In this document: piece after piece, positions 23,276-31,699 of the stretch
Layout: every line of letters starts with the position of its first letter
Numbering within the stretch: position 1 is the first letter of the stretch
Assembly (NCBI GenBank): GCA_028282025.1
Contig: JANQIT010000150.1
Span: 1 to 32,649 of the forward strand
Direction: 5' to 3'
Length of the DNA stretch: 32,649 bases
From: Hwanghaeella sp.
GTDB taxonomy: Bacteria > Pseudomonadota > Alphaproteobacteria > UBA8366 > Aestuariispiraceae
Notes under the pieces: model-generated
Database searches by the model: none
What the model was told of the DNA's origin: nothing
Seen by the model: the letters and a program-made list of their open reading frames with translations, nothing else
Translations under genes and position numbers: made by a program

Positions 23276-24334
23276 TTAGTCCACGGCGGGGGCCGGGTTT
23301 GCTTTGCGCAGGGCTTCGATGTCGTCCAGCACCTCGTCGCTCAACGTCAAGGCGGCCGAGCGGATGCAGGTATCCAATTGTTCGATGGTCGTCGCGCCGA
23401 TGATGTTGGAGGTGGTGAAGGGCCGGTCGTTGACGAAGGCGAGCGCCATTTCCGTCGGGTCGAGGCCGTGTTTGCGGGCGACGCCGACATACTTGTCCGC
23501 TTCCGCCAGCGCGGTGGGCCGCAGATAGCGCGGGAAATAGTCGGGATAGAGCGTCAGCCGCGCCCCTTCCGGCCGCGCGCCGTTCGCGTATTTGCCGCTC
23601 AACACGCCCATGGCGAGCGGGGAGTAGGCGAGAAGGCCGCACTGCGCCCGCACCGAAACCTCCGCCATGCCGACCTCATAGACCCGCATTAGCAGACTGT
23701 AGGGGTTCTGAACCGACTGGATGCGCGGCAGCCCCTTGGTCTCGTGCAGTTTCAGCATCTCCATCACGCCCCAGGGGTTTTCGTTGGAAACGCCGACATG
23801 GCGCACCTTGCCGGCCTTCACCAACTCGTCCAGGGCGGAAAGGGTTTCTTCCAGGGGGATGGCGTCTTCCGTTTCCGGATGGCTGTAGTTCAGCGTGCCG
23901 AAGGTGTTGGTCGTCCGTTCCGGCCAATGGAGTTGATAAAGGTCGATATGGTCCGTCTGCAACCGTTGCAGGCTTTTATCGCAGGCTTCCAGGATCGATT
24001 GCCGGTCAAGCCGCGTTTCGTCGCCATGCAGGTGCGGGCGCGCCCAGGGGAAGCGGCTGGACCGGCCGACCACCTTGGTCGCCAGGATTACCTCTTCGCG
24101 TCGGCCCGTCTTCTTGAACCAGGTGCCGATGATCTCCTCGGTTTTGCCCCAGGTGGGCTGGGTCACCGGCACGGCGTACATTTCGGCGGTGTCCCAGAAA
24201 TTCACGCCATGCTCCAGCGCGAAATCCATCTGGGCGTGGCCCTCTTCCTCGGTGTTCTGCTGACCCCAGGTCATGGTGCCCAGGCAGATCTTGCTGACGG
24301 AAAGGCCGGTCGTGCCCAGCGGTCTCATGTCCAT
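23276..24334 (-). CDS. Aldo/keto reductase, Tas-like
   Basis: A 352-residue NADP(H)-dependent aldo/keto reductase of the Tas group. The conserved catalytic residues are visible: Asp and Tyr in FWDTAEMYAVP (about 46-56), Lys in ILATKVVG (about 83-90) and His in LYQLHWPER (about 132-140). The Tas-type N-terminus MDMRPLGTTGLSVSKICLGTM with the MTWGQQNTEEE insert is present. The cofactor site near the C-terminus appears as NIIGATTIEQLDTCI. The ATG at 24334 has AAGGA about ten bases upstream; 24328 and the longer frame start at 24370 are alternatives. It converges with the Sel1-repeat gene, seven bases between stops. Physiological substrate is unknown. Confidence 0.94.
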   Translation of the reverse strand: MDMRPLGTTGLSVSKICLGTMTWGQQNTEEEGHAQMDFALEHGVNFWDTAEMYAVPVTQPTWGKTEEIIGTWFKKTGRREEVILATKVVGRSSRFPWARPHLHGDETRLDRQSILEACDKSLQRLQTDHIDLYQLHWPERTTNTFGTLNYSHPETEDAIPLEETLSALDELVKAGKVRHVGVSNENPWGVMEMLKLHETKGLPRIQSVQNPYSLLMRVYEVGMAEVSVRAQCGLLAYSPLAMGVLSGKYANGARPEGARLTLYPDYFPRYLRPTALAEADKYVGVARKHGLDPTEMALAFVNDRPFTTSNIIGATTIEQLDTCIRSAALTLSDEVLDDIEALRKANPAPAVD

Positions 24335-24638
24335 GATGGGAAAATCCTTGAATTTTGTCGGTGGCGTCAATGCGGGAACGGCGCGGATGCGCCGGGGGAG
24401 GATTTAGGACATTTACGCGGAAAGGCAAAGCCCCGGGCGCGGTACCGTCCCGGCGGACGCCGTACATCCATGCACCGCCCGGCAATCCGGATCCGCATGC
24501 GCCGCTTTCTCTCCTCGTCCCACCGAAGCCTCAAAGCCGCGGACGGCATGCATGCCTCCTGACACCAAGCTGTCAGTATCGTTCGTCTAGTCTAAGGCCC
24601 TTAATGTTGAATACTGAGGGTGCGAAGGGGAGGGGCGT
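24335..24638. other. Intergenic region with a short palindrome (possible operator)
   Basis: This 304-base gap between divergent Tas-like and PEP-mutase-family genes shows no convincing ORF on either strand. A perfect hexamer palindrome, CTGACA-ccaagc-TGTCAG, lies at 24559-24576, about 63 bases before the plus-strand ATG. It could be an operator for a dimeric regulator or a weak hairpin. The rest contains nothing recognised. Confidence 0.4.
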
Positions 24639-25508
24639 ATGAGCGCGATCCATGCGCAGAAGAGAATGCGGTTTAGCGGTCTGCATCGATCTGGCGGCAT
24701 CCTGTTGATGCCAAACGCCTGGGACGCGGGCAGCGCGGCGATTCTGGACAGGCTCGGTTATCCGGCGCTGGCGACCACCAGCGCCGGCTTGGCCTTTTCC
24801 CGGGGCGTGACCGATTCGACGGGCGATCTCAGTCGGGAGGATGTGCTGGAAAACGCCCGGCAGATTGTCGCCGCCACCGCGCTGCCCGTCTCCGCCGATC
24901 TGGAAAACGGGTTCGGGGACGCGCCGGAGGATTGCGCCCTCACCGTCCGAGCGGCGTTCGACGTGGGGCTGTGCGGCGGCGCGCTGGAAGACGCCACCGG
25001 CGATCCGGCGGCCCCGATCTACGATTTCGATCTGGCGGTCGCGCGCATCCGCGCGGCGGTCGCGGCGAAACCCGCACCGGATTTCATGATCACCGCGCGG
25101 TCGGAAAATTTCCTCTACGGCCGGCCGGACATGGAGGACACGATCCGCCGCCTGCAGGCGTTCGAGGCGGTGGGCGCCGACGTGCTCTATGCGCCCGGCC
25201 TGCCGGATCTGGAGAGCGTGCGCCGCGTCTGCGCCGCCGTGACCAAACCCGTGAATGTGGTGCTGGGTCTGATCGGCAGCCCCTATACGGTTCAGGAGTT
25301 GGAGGCGGCCGGCGTGCGCCGGATCAGCACCGGCGGCTCCCTCGCCCGCGCCGCGCTGGGCGGGTTCATCCGCGCGGCGGTCGAACTGCGCGATCACGGC
25401 ACCACCGGCTACGCCGCCGCCGCGATCCCGGATGCGGAGGCGCAGCGGTACATGCGCGCCGCGCATACGCCTGCTGACGGCGATGAACCGCTTTGGTGTG
25501 GCGGTTAG
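24639..25508 (+). CDS. Isocitrate lyase/phosphoenolpyruvate mutase family protein
   Basis: A 289-residue (beta/alpha)8 enzyme of the PEP mutase/isocitrate lyase superfamily, which makes or breaks C-C or P-C bonds next to carboxylates using Mg2+. Visible motifs are LLMPNAWDAGSAAIL (about 22-36), ATTSAGLAFSRG (about 45-56), the metal-binding SADLENGFGD (about 84-93), GGALEDATGD and FMITARSENF (about 148-157). The short catalytic Cys loop of true isocitrate lyases is not evident, so it belongs to the small 2-methylisocitrate lyase-like/oxaloacetate-hydrolase-like group of unknown substrate. GAGGGG precedes the ATG. The stop codon lies within the outer repeat of the element starting at 25507. Confidence 0.9.
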   Translation: MSAIHAQKRMRFSGLHRSGGILLMPNAWDAGSAAILDRLGYPALATTSAGLAFSRGVTDSTGDLSREDVLENARQIVAATALPVSADLENGFGDAPEDCALTVRAAFDVGLCGGALEDATGDPAAPIYDFDLAVARIRAAVAAKPAPDFMITARSENFLYGRPDMEDTIRRLQAFEAVGADVLYAPGLPDLESVRRVCAAVTKPVNVVLGLIGSPYTVQELEAAGVRRISTGGSLARAALGGFIRAAVELRDHGTTGYAAAAIPDAEAQRYMRAAHTPADGDEPLWCGG

Positions 25509-25770
25509 AGCGTGTCACCTTTACTTGGAACCACTGAGACGGTCTTTGCAGCCTTTCGGTTAGGAAGGCGTTGCGCGGCGATGCTGGATGCATCGCAAGC
25601 GGCGGCTGACGCGGTCCGAAAGGCTGCAAAGACCGCCTTCGGTCGCTTTGCCGGTCAGCCGGAGGGCGTCGCCGGCCCTTGCCGATGCGCCGCATCGCCT
25701 GCAGACCGGCTCCTGCCCGGATGAACGGCAAAGCGATCTCAGTCGATTCCAAGTAAAGGTGACGCGCTCT
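25507..25770. repeat. Inverted-repeat element (MITE-like), copy 2
   Basis: A 264-base non-coding element with imperfect 33/34-bp terminal inverted repeats (25507-25539 and 25737-25770; shared run GTCACCTTTACTTGGAA). Inside lies a perfect 20-bp nested inverted repeat at 25540-25559 and 25616-25635. The segment 25654-25742, read on the minus strand, is related to 10159-10250 of copy 1. The element fills the whole gap between the convergent PEP-mutase-family and polA genes. Its first bases supply the last two of the PEP-mutase-family stop codon, and it ends two bases before the polA stop. It may act as a bidirectional terminator or RNA hairpin. Confidence 0.85.
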
Positions 25771-25772
25771 AA

Positions 25773-28535
25773 TTAATGCGCTTCCCGCCAGTTATCGGCG
25801 ATGCCGGCCTCCACCTCCAGCGGTACGCCGAGTGATCGGGCGGGGCCTGCGGCGGCTTCCATGACGCCTTTGATCAAAGGCACGGCCTTGTCCGTCAGAG
25901 CTTCCGGCGCTTCGAAAATCAGTTCGTCATGGACCTGGAGGAGCATGCGGACCTCTTCCAGTCCGGCGGCATTCAGCGCCGGGGGAATGCGGATCATGGC
26001 GCGCTTGATGATGTCGGCGGCGGTGCCCTGAATCGGCGCGTTGATCGCCTGGCGTTCCGCGTAGCCCCGGCGCATCGGGTTCTTGTCGTTGATGCCGCCC
26101 AGATGAATGCGGCGGCCGAACAAGGTCTCGACATACCCTTTCTCGCGGCAGCCCTCTATCGTCTCGTCCATATAGGTGCGGATGCCGGGGAACTTTTCGA
26201 AATACTGGTCGATGAAGGCCTTGGCCTCGCCGCGCGCCACGCCGATCTGGTTGGCCAGCCCGAAGGCGGAAATGCCGTAGATGATGCCGAAATTGATCGC
26301 CTTGGCCTTGCGCCGCGTTTCCGGGTCCATCTCCGCCAAGGGAACGCCGAAGACTTCCGACGCGGTCATCGCGTGAATGTCCAACCCATCCTGAAAGGCC
26401 TGTTTCAAGGCCGCAATGCCGGCCATCTCCGCCACCAGCCGCAATTCAATCTGGCTGTAATCGAGGCTGATCAGCTTGTTCCCCGGCGCGGCGACGAAGG
26501 CTTCGCGGATGCGCCTGCCTTCCGCGGTGCGGATCGGGATGTTCTGCAGATTGGGATCGGTGGAGCTTAGGCGTCCGGTCTGCGCACCGACCATCGAATA
26601 GGATGTGTGCACCCGCCGGGTCTTCGGATTGATCTGGGTTATCAGCGCGTCGGTATAGGTGCTTTTCAATTTCGACAGCCCGCGCCAGTCGAGCACCTTC
26701 TGCACGATGGGGTTCTCCACCGCCAGCGGCTCCAGGACGCCCGAATCCGTGGAATAGCTGCCGGACTTGGTCTTCTTGCCGCCTTGCAGGCCCAACCTGT
26801 CGAACAGGATCTCCCCCAACTGTTTGGGCGAGCCGACATTGAAGCTCTCGCCCGCCAGACTGTGGATTTCGCCTTCCAGGTCGGCGATGCGCTGGGCGAA
26901 TTCCGCGCTCATCTCCTTCAGTGCGGTCGGATCGACCAGAATGCCTTCGCGCTCCATCGCGCTCAGCACGGGGGCGAGCGGGCGTTCGATGGTCTCGTAA
27001 ACGGTGGCCATGCCGTCTTCCAGAAGCCGGGGTTTCAGCACCCGGTGCAGGCGCAGGGTCACGTCCGCATCCTCCGCCGCATAGGCCAGCGCCTTGTCCA
27101 ACGGCACCAGATCGAAGGTGATCTGCGCCTTGCCCTTGCCCGCCACCTCTTCGAATTTCATGGTCTTCATGCCCAGATGCAGGTCCGCCAGTTCGTCCAT
27201 GCCGTGGCCGTGCGCGCCGCCGTCGACGGCGAAGGACATCAGCATCGTATCGTCCAGCGGCGCGACCGTGACCCCATAGCGGCCCAGGATCGACAGATCG
27301 TATTTCAGGTTCTGGCCGACTTTCAGGATCGAGGGGTCGGCCAGAACCGGCTTCAGGATTTCCAGCGCCCGGTCCATGGGAATCTGCTCGATGGGCGCCG
27401 CCCCACCGCTGTCGGACAACAGGTCGCCCGCGTCCGCATGACGATGGGCCAGCGGGATGTAGCATGCTTTACCAGGTTCTGTGGAAAGACAGATGCCGAC
27501 AAGCTCCGCCTGCATGGAATCAAGGCCGGTGGTTTCCGTGTCGACGGCAAGGATGCCGGTTTTATAGGCCGCATCGACCCAGGCTTTCAGCGCACTCTCT
27601 TCTTGAACCAGTGTGTAATCGGCTTCCGCCGGGGTGGGCGCGGATTGCGCCGAGGCGGCCTCGGCATCCGCCTCGCTCTGGAACCGGGCCACCAGACGCT
27701 TGAACTCCATCGCCTTCAGGAAATCCATCATCTTGTCCTGGTCTAGCGGCTGGCGCTTCAGATCGGACAGGGGCGTCTCCACCGGCACATCCTGTTTCAG
27801 CCGGACCAACTCGCGCGAGATGCGCGCCATCTCCGCATGATCCTGCAGGTTCTGACGGCGCTTGGGTTGCTTGATTTCTCCCGCGCGGTCCAACAGCGTA
27901 TCCAGATCCCCATATTCCGTAATAAGCTGGGCGGCGGTCTTCAGGCCGATGCCCGGCACGCCTGGCACGTTGTCGGTGGAATCGCCGGCCAGCGACTGAA
28001 CATCCACCACCTTTTCCGGCGGCACACCGAATTTCTCCACCACCTCGTCATGCTTGATGGTGCGGTTTTTCATCGGATCCCACATCTCGATGCCGCCGTC
28101 CACCAGTTGCATCAGATCCTTGTCGGAAGAGACGATGGTGACCTTGGCGCCCAGCGCCACCGCCTGTTTGGCGTAGGTGGCGATCAGGTCGTCGGCCTCG
28201 AACCCTTCCATTTCCAGACAGGGCAGGTTGAAGGCCAGCGTCGCCTCCCGAATCAGGGAGAATTGCGGGATCAGTTCCTCCGGCGCGTCGGGCCGGTGGC
28301 CCTTGTAGTCCGGATAGATCTCGTTACGGAAGTTTTCGCGCTTGGCGTCGAAAATCACCGCGATATGGTCCGCGTCCGTCTGCTCCACCAGGCTGAGGAT
28401 CATCGAGGAGAAGCCCATCACCGCATTCGTCGGGGTGCCGTCCGACCGGTTCATCGGCGGCAGGGCGAAAAAGGCGCGGAAGATATAGGCGGAGCCGTCG
28501 ATCAGATAGAGGTGTCGGGGGGCGTCGTCGGTCAT
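25773..28535 (-). CDS. polA: DNA polymerase I
   Basis: A 920-residue full-length family A polymerase for gap filling and Okazaki fragment processing. The 5' nuclease domain (about 1-290) includes YLIDGSAYIFRAFFALP, VSSDKDLMQLV and the helix-hairpin-helix VPGVPGIGLKTAAQL. The 3'-5' exonuclease domain (about 306-510) keeps its active site, DTETTGLD (D332, E334), QNLKYDLSILGRYG and YAAEDADVTLRLH, so proofreading should be functional. The polymerase domain has motif A DYSQIELRLVAEMAG, motif B RRKAKAINFGIIYGIS and motif C LLQVHDELIFEAPE. The N-terminus MTDDAPRHLYLIDGSAYIF is normal, with AGGA about 11 bases upstream. It is convergent with the PEP-mutase-family gene through the repeat element, and divergent from the PAS gene. 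Confidence 0.98.
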   Translation of the reverse strand: MTDDAPRHLYLIDGSAYIFRAFFALPPMNRSDGTPTNAVMGFSSMILSLVEQTDADHIAVIFDAKRENFRNEIYPDYKGHRPDAPEELIPQFSLIREATLAFNLPCLEMEGFEADDLIATYAKQAVALGAKVTIVSSDKDLMQLVDGGIEMWDPMKNRTIKHDEVVEKFGVPPEKVVDVQSLAGDSTDNVPGVPGIGLKTAAQLITEYGDLDTLLDRAGEIKQPKRRQNLQDHAEMARISRELVRLKQDVPVETPLSDLKRQPLDQDKMMDFLKAMEFKRLVARFQSEADAEAASAQSAPTPAEADYTLVQEESALKAWVDAAYKTGILAVDTETTGLDSMQAELVGICLSTEPGKACYIPLAHRHADAGDLLSDSGGAAPIEQIPMDRALEILKPVLADPSILKVGQNLKYDLSILGRYGVTVAPLDDTMLMSFAVDGGAHGHGMDELADLHLGMKTMKFEEVAGKGKAQITFDLVPLDKALAYAAEDADVTLRLHRVLKPRLLEDGMATVYETIERPLAPVLSAMEREGILVDPTALKEMSAEFAQRIADLEGEIHSLAGESFNVGSPKQLGEILFDRLGLQGGKKTKSGSYSTDSGVLEPLAVENPIVQKVLDWRGLSKLKSTYTDALITQINPKTRRVHTSYSMVGAQTGRLSSTDPNLQNIPIRTAEGRRIREAFVAAPGNKLISLDYSQIELRLVAEMAGIAALKQAFQDGLDIHAMTASEVFGVPLAEMDPETRRKAKAINFGIIYGISAFGLANQIGVARGEAKAFIDQYFEKFPGIRTYMDETIEGCREKGYVETLFGRRIHLGGINDKNPMRRGYAERQAINAPIQGTAADIIKRAMIRIPPALNAAGLEEVRMLLQVHDELIFEAPEALTDKAVPLIKGVMEAAAGPARSLGVPLEVEAGIADNWREAH

Positions 28536-28644
28536 GGAAACAGGGTCCTGCGGATGGTTCCGGGTGGGGTGGCCGCAGTATGCCGGGGCGGACCTGGAAC
28601 GGAAAGGGCGGGACGCATCTTCGCCGTTACTGAGTACGGGAATA

Positions 28645-28653
28645 TGCTATAGT
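28645..28653 (+). promoter_or_regulatory. Extended -10 promoter upstream of the PAS_5-like gene
   Basis: TGCTATAGT is an extended -10 element with a five-of-six match to TATAAT. A possible but short-spaced -35 (TTACTG, 28627-28632, 15-base spacer) lies upstream. Transcription would begin near 28660, giving a 160-base leader before the ATG at 28820. The leader between 28660 and 28820 holds no other recognised signal. Confidence 0.45.
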
Positions 28654-28819
28654 GACTGGCTTTTCCGTTCAGGTTTTTTCATTGTTGGAACTTTGATGTA
28701 AGGGGGCATCGGTACTCCGAGGCGCGTTGGCGGGCCCGAAGGCCGCCGTCTTTGGAACCGGGTGGGTCTGCATGGTTGCAGTGGAGGACAGTCCCGATAG
28801 GGAAGGGGAAAGACACCCC

Positions 28820-29296
28820 ATGCTGCAGGCGTCGGCCATCGAGAACCCACGCGTTGCGCGCTTCTATCGTCACTGGCTGAGCATGCGGAACGGTCGGCCG
28901 ATGCCGGCGCGGTCCGATGTCGACCCGACGGATTTTCCCTATGCTCTGGGTAATGCCTTCATGGTTGAGGTCGACCATCAGGATGCCTTGCCGCGGTTTC
29001 GTTTCCGTCTGGCTGGAACCCTGATGGTAGAGGTGCATAAGAAGGAACTGGGCGGACTTTGGCTGGATGACGTTTTCCACGATTTCGGACCGGAGTCGGC
29101 GATCAATGGGGACTACTTCCGGGTCGTATCCACACGGAAACCCGCCTATTACGCCGGAAAGCCCAGCCTCCGCCTGGAACATCAGGACCGGATAGAACGC
29201 CTGCTGATGCCGCTTGGGGACCAGGACGACCGCGTCGATATGATCCTTGCAATGGTTGTGTATTACGACCGGAAAGGCGTCGAAACCTACCTCTGA
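28820..29296 (+). CDS. PAS_5-like domain protein
   Basis: A 158-residue soluble protein resembling the short single-domain PAS_5 proteins abundant in Rhodospirillales. The pattern is NPRVARFYRHWLSMRNGRPMPARSDVDP (about 7-34), then FRFRLAGTLMVEVHKKELGGLW (about 63-84), then the closing strands ERLLMPLGDQDDRVDMILAMVVYYD, which are typical of this family. No output domain or signal peptide is visible, so a sensor or adaptor role is only inferred. The ATG at 28820 is chosen because codons between 28772 and 28820 are rare-codon-rich and GGAAAG lies before it; the ATG at 28772, with GGTGGG upstream, is an alternative adding 16 residues. It is divergent from polA and followed by the zinc uptake operon. 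Confidence 0.78.
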   Translation: MLQASAIENPRVARFYRHWLSMRNGRPMPARSDVDPTDFPYALGNAFMVEVDHQDALPRFRFRLAGTLMVEVHKKELGGLWLDDVFHDFGPESAINGDYFRVVSTRKPAYYAGKPSLRLEHQDRIERLLMPLGDQDDRVDMILAMVVYYDRKGVETYL

Positions 29297-29410
29297 GAAG
29301 GTGCGGTCCCACCCCGCAGCCCGTTTCCGTCCCGGACGCGGCCGATCCGAATGCAAACCGCCTTGGACGGGCGTGCAGGGTCGTATTTTCACCCCGGGAG
29401 GGCTGCGCTT

Positions 29411-29432
29411 GCGTTATAACATATCATATGAT
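29411..29432. promoter_or_regulatory. Zur-like operator upstream of znuC
   Basis: Two palindromes sit side by side 37-58 bases before the znuC start. GCGTTATAACAT (29411-29422) contains the perfect 8-bp GTTATAAC and resembles the ATGTTATAACAT-type core of Zur operators. ATCATATGAT (29423-29432) is a perfect 10-bp palindrome. The site is the most AT-rich spot in this neighbourhood, and zur itself is the third gene of the operon, so autoregulated zinc repression is the natural reading. Confidence 0.55.
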
Positions 29433-29468
29433 TAATCCGCAGTCCGTTTGAGAGATTGGAGTGCTTCG

Positions 29469-30380
29469 GTGAGCAACAGGCAGCGCCAGCCGGTCAAAGG
29501 CGGCCGCGTCCCGGGTTTGGACAAAGACCCGCTTATCACGCTGCACCGGGCCAGCGCCCGTCACGGTGACAAGTGGCTCGTGCGGGGTGTCGATCTTTCC
29601 GTGCGGCGCGGCGAAATCGTCACTCTGATCGGCCCCAACGGATCGGGAAAGTCGACCACCGCGAAGATGGCGCTGGGCATCCTGAAACCCGACGAGGGGA
29701 CGGCGCATCGGTCGGACGGCGTTAAGGTCGGCTATGTGCCGCAGACCTTGGCGATAGACTGGACCGTGCCCCTGTCGGTGGACCGTTTCATGCATCTGAC
29801 CGGGCGGTTGAGCCGGGCGGAGACGGCGACGGCGCTCGACCGGGTTGGGATCGCGCATTTGGCCGACGCCGAAGTCAGACATCTTTCCGGGGGTGAGTTT
29901 CAAAAAGCGTTGCTGGCCCGCGCCATCGCGCGCAAGCCGGATCTTCTGGTATTGGACGAGCCGGTCCAGGGCGTCGATTTCAATGGTCAGATCGCCCTGT
30001 ACCGTCTGATTTCAGAAATCCGCGATCAGTTGGACTGCGGCATTCTGATGATCTCTCACGATCTTCACGTGGTGATGGCGGCCACCGATTCGGTCGTTTG
30101 CCTGAACGGTCACGTCTGTTGCAGCGGCGCACCCAGTGTGGTGGCGGAAAACCCGGCCTACCGCGCACTGTTCGGGTCGGCGGCGGCATCCGCGATTGCC
30201 GTATACGAACATCAACACGACCACACCCACCTTCCGGACGGCCGGGTTCTGCATACCGATGGGTCGATCACCGATCATTGTCATCCGGATGACGGGCACC
30301 ATCACGGAAGCGTGGACGAAGGCGGGGAAGACGGCCGCGCGGAAAATTCTCCTACAAGCCCGGCGGATCGCCATGTTTGA
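29469..30380 (+). CDS. znuC: Zinc ABC transporter ATP-binding protein
   Basis: A 303-residue ATPase powering high-affinity zinc import with ZnuB and the periplasmic ZnuA. Walker A is GPNGSGKST, the Q-loop is VGYVPQTLAIDW, the signature is LSGGEFQKALLARA, Walker B is LLVLDEPVQGVD, and the switch His is in ILMISHDLHVV. The C-terminus has a His-rich tail (EHQHDHTHLPDG, DHCHPDDGHHHGS), as seen in many ZnuC proteins and thought to sense or buffer zinc. The GTG at 29469 has GGAG about eight bases upstream; the frame itself opens earlier at 29448. Its stop overlaps the znuB start by eight bases. A Zur-like operator is upstream. No znuA gene is in the window. Confidence 0.95.
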   Translation: MSNRQRQPVKGGRVPGLDKDPLITLHRASARHGDKWLVRGVDLSVRRGEIVTLIGPNGSGKSTTAKMALGILKPDEGTAHRSDGVKVGYVPQTLAIDWTVPLSVDRFMHLTGRLSRAETATALDRVGIAHLADAEVRHLSGGEFQKALLARAIARKPDLLVLDEPVQGVDFNGQIALYRLISEIRDQLDCGILMISHDLHVVMAATDSVVCLNGHVCCSGAPSVVAENPAYRALFGSAAASAIAVYEHQHDHTHLPDGRVLHTDGSITDHCHPDDGHHHGSVDEGGEDGRAENSPTSPADRHV

Positions 30381-31194
30381 TGATTTCTTCACCCGGGCGC
30401 TGATCGCCGGTATAGGCGTGGCCCTGGTCGCGGGTCCGTTGGGCTGTTTCATCGTCTGGCGGCGGATGGCCTATTTCGGCGATACGCTTGCGCATGCCGC
30501 CTTGCTCGGCGTCGCGATTGCTTTCCTGTTCGATGTGAACATTCCTTTGGCGGTCTTTGCCGTTTCCGCCCTGATTTCCCTGGCCCTGCTGGTGCTGCAG
30601 CGGCGGGCGGCGCTGTCTTCGGATGCTATATTGGGCCTGTTGTCCCATTCCACCCTTGCGGTGGGTCTTGTGTGCCTGGCTTTCATGACATGGGTCCGGG
30701 TCGATCTGATGGGCTTTCTGTTCGGCGACATCCTGGCGGTCTCTACAGGCGATATCGTTCTGATCTATGCGGGCGGCGCGGTCGTGTTGGGGCTGTTGAT
30801 CGCGATCTGGCGGCCCCTGTTCGCGGCGACGGTAAACCGGGAATTGGCCGAGGCGGAAGGGTTGGAGCCGGACCGGGCCAACTTGATCTTCATGCTTCTG
30901 ATGGCGGCGGTGATCGCAATCGCCATGAAGATCGTCGGCGTGCTGCTGATCACGGCCTTGCTGATCATTCCGGTGGCGGCGGCGCGCCGATTGTCGAGCG
31001 GCCCGGAACAAATGGCCGTCGTCGCCGCTGCCATCGGGGTCGCTTCGGTGATTGCGGGTCTTTATGGGTCGCTTGAATGGGACACGCCGTCCGGCCCGTC
31101 CATCGTGGTCGCGGCGATGGTTTTCTTCCTGATCGGTTTGCTGCCGCTGGCCGGCCTGCTACGATCCAAGCCGCCGCAGGAACGCCGGGGATAG
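30373..31194 (+). CDS. znuB: Zinc ABC transporter permease
   Basis: A 273-residue inner-membrane permease of the ABC-3 family that forms the zinc channel with ZnuC. About eight hydrophobic helices are visible, starting with ALIAGIGVALVAGPLGCFIVW. Family motifs are RRMAYFGDTLAHAALLGVAIAF (about 33-54) and KIVGVLLITALLIIPVAAARRLS (about 195-217). The ATG at 30373 lies inside the end of znuC (eight-base overlap), implying translational coupling. zur follows four bases after its stop. The order znuC-znuB-zur is common in Alphaproteobacteria. Confidence 0.95.
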   Translation: MFDDFFTRALIAGIGVALVAGPLGCFIVWRRMAYFGDTLAHAALLGVAIAFLFDVNIPLAVFAVSALISLALLVLQRRAALSSDAILGLLSHSTLAVGLVCLAFMTWVRVDLMGFLFGDILAVSTGDIVLIYAGGAVVLGLLIAIWRPLFAATVNRELAEAEGLEPDRANLIFMLLMAAVIAIAMKIVGVLLITALLIIPVAAARRLSSGPEQMAVVAAAIGVASVIAGLYGSLEWDTPSGPSIVVAAMVFFLIGLLPLAGLLRSKPPQERRG

Positions 31195-31198
31195 AGAG

Positions 31199-31600
31199 AT
31201 GGCCGACCAGCAGACAGCCGCCCTAACGAAAAACCAGTCGCTTGTGCTCGACGCGCTGACGGCGGCCGACGGTCCGCTCAGCGCATACGATATCCTGGAT
31301 GCGCTGCGGGACAGCGGTTTCCGCGCGCCGCCGCAGGTCTACCGGGCGCTCGACAAACTGATCGGAGTGGGGCTTGTCCACCGGATCGAGAGCCTGAACG
31401 CCTTCGTGGCGTGCAGCCATCCCGAAGAGGATAATCACGCCAGCACCGCCTTCGCCATCTGCGATCAGTGCAACAGCGTCTTCGAATTCGACGATCAAGG
31501 CGTGATGGAACGGCTGCGGGGCTGGGCCGACCGGGAAAAGGCCCAATTGAAGAAGGCGACCATCGAACTGACCGTCACCTGCGGCAAGTGCGCCGCCTGA
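31199..31600 (+). CDS. zur: Zinc uptake regulator, Fur family
   Basis: A 133-residue Fur-family repressor that binds DNA when loaded with zinc. The winged helix occupies about 1-80 (LSAYDILDALRDSGFRAPPQVYRALDKLIGVGLVHRIESLNAFVAC). The structural zinc site uses Cys-x2-Cys pairs ICDQC and TCGKC in the C-terminal dimerisation domain, with a regulatory zinc site around CSHPEEDNH. Zur rather than Fur is assigned because it is the last gene of znuC-znuB-zur, four bases after znuB, and because it has the short Zur-type N-terminus. It probably represses its own operon through the palindromes at 29411-29432. Confidence 0.94.
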   Translation: MADQQTAALTKNQSLVLDALTAADGPLSAYDILDALRDSGFRAPPQVYRALDKLIGVGLVHRIESLNAFVACSHPEEDNHASTAFAICDQCNSVFEFDDQGVMERLRGWADREKAQLKKATIELTVTCGKCAA

Positions 31601-31699
31601 CGCGCGGTCCGCGGGACCGGACGGGGCGGGCTGGCCCTCCCGGTCGAATCCTCGGTACCCTGTTCCGGCATCTGGGACAGTCTTGGAAAGGGGCCGGCC

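Noticed and set aside
26607-28652. Long plus-strand frames within polA
   Set aside because: polA has every family motif in frame on the minus strand; these are high-GC shadows.
31605-31660. Hairpin CGGTCC-GCG-GGACCG after zur as a terminator
   Set aside because: The stem is six base pairs without any T run, so termination cannot be claimed.
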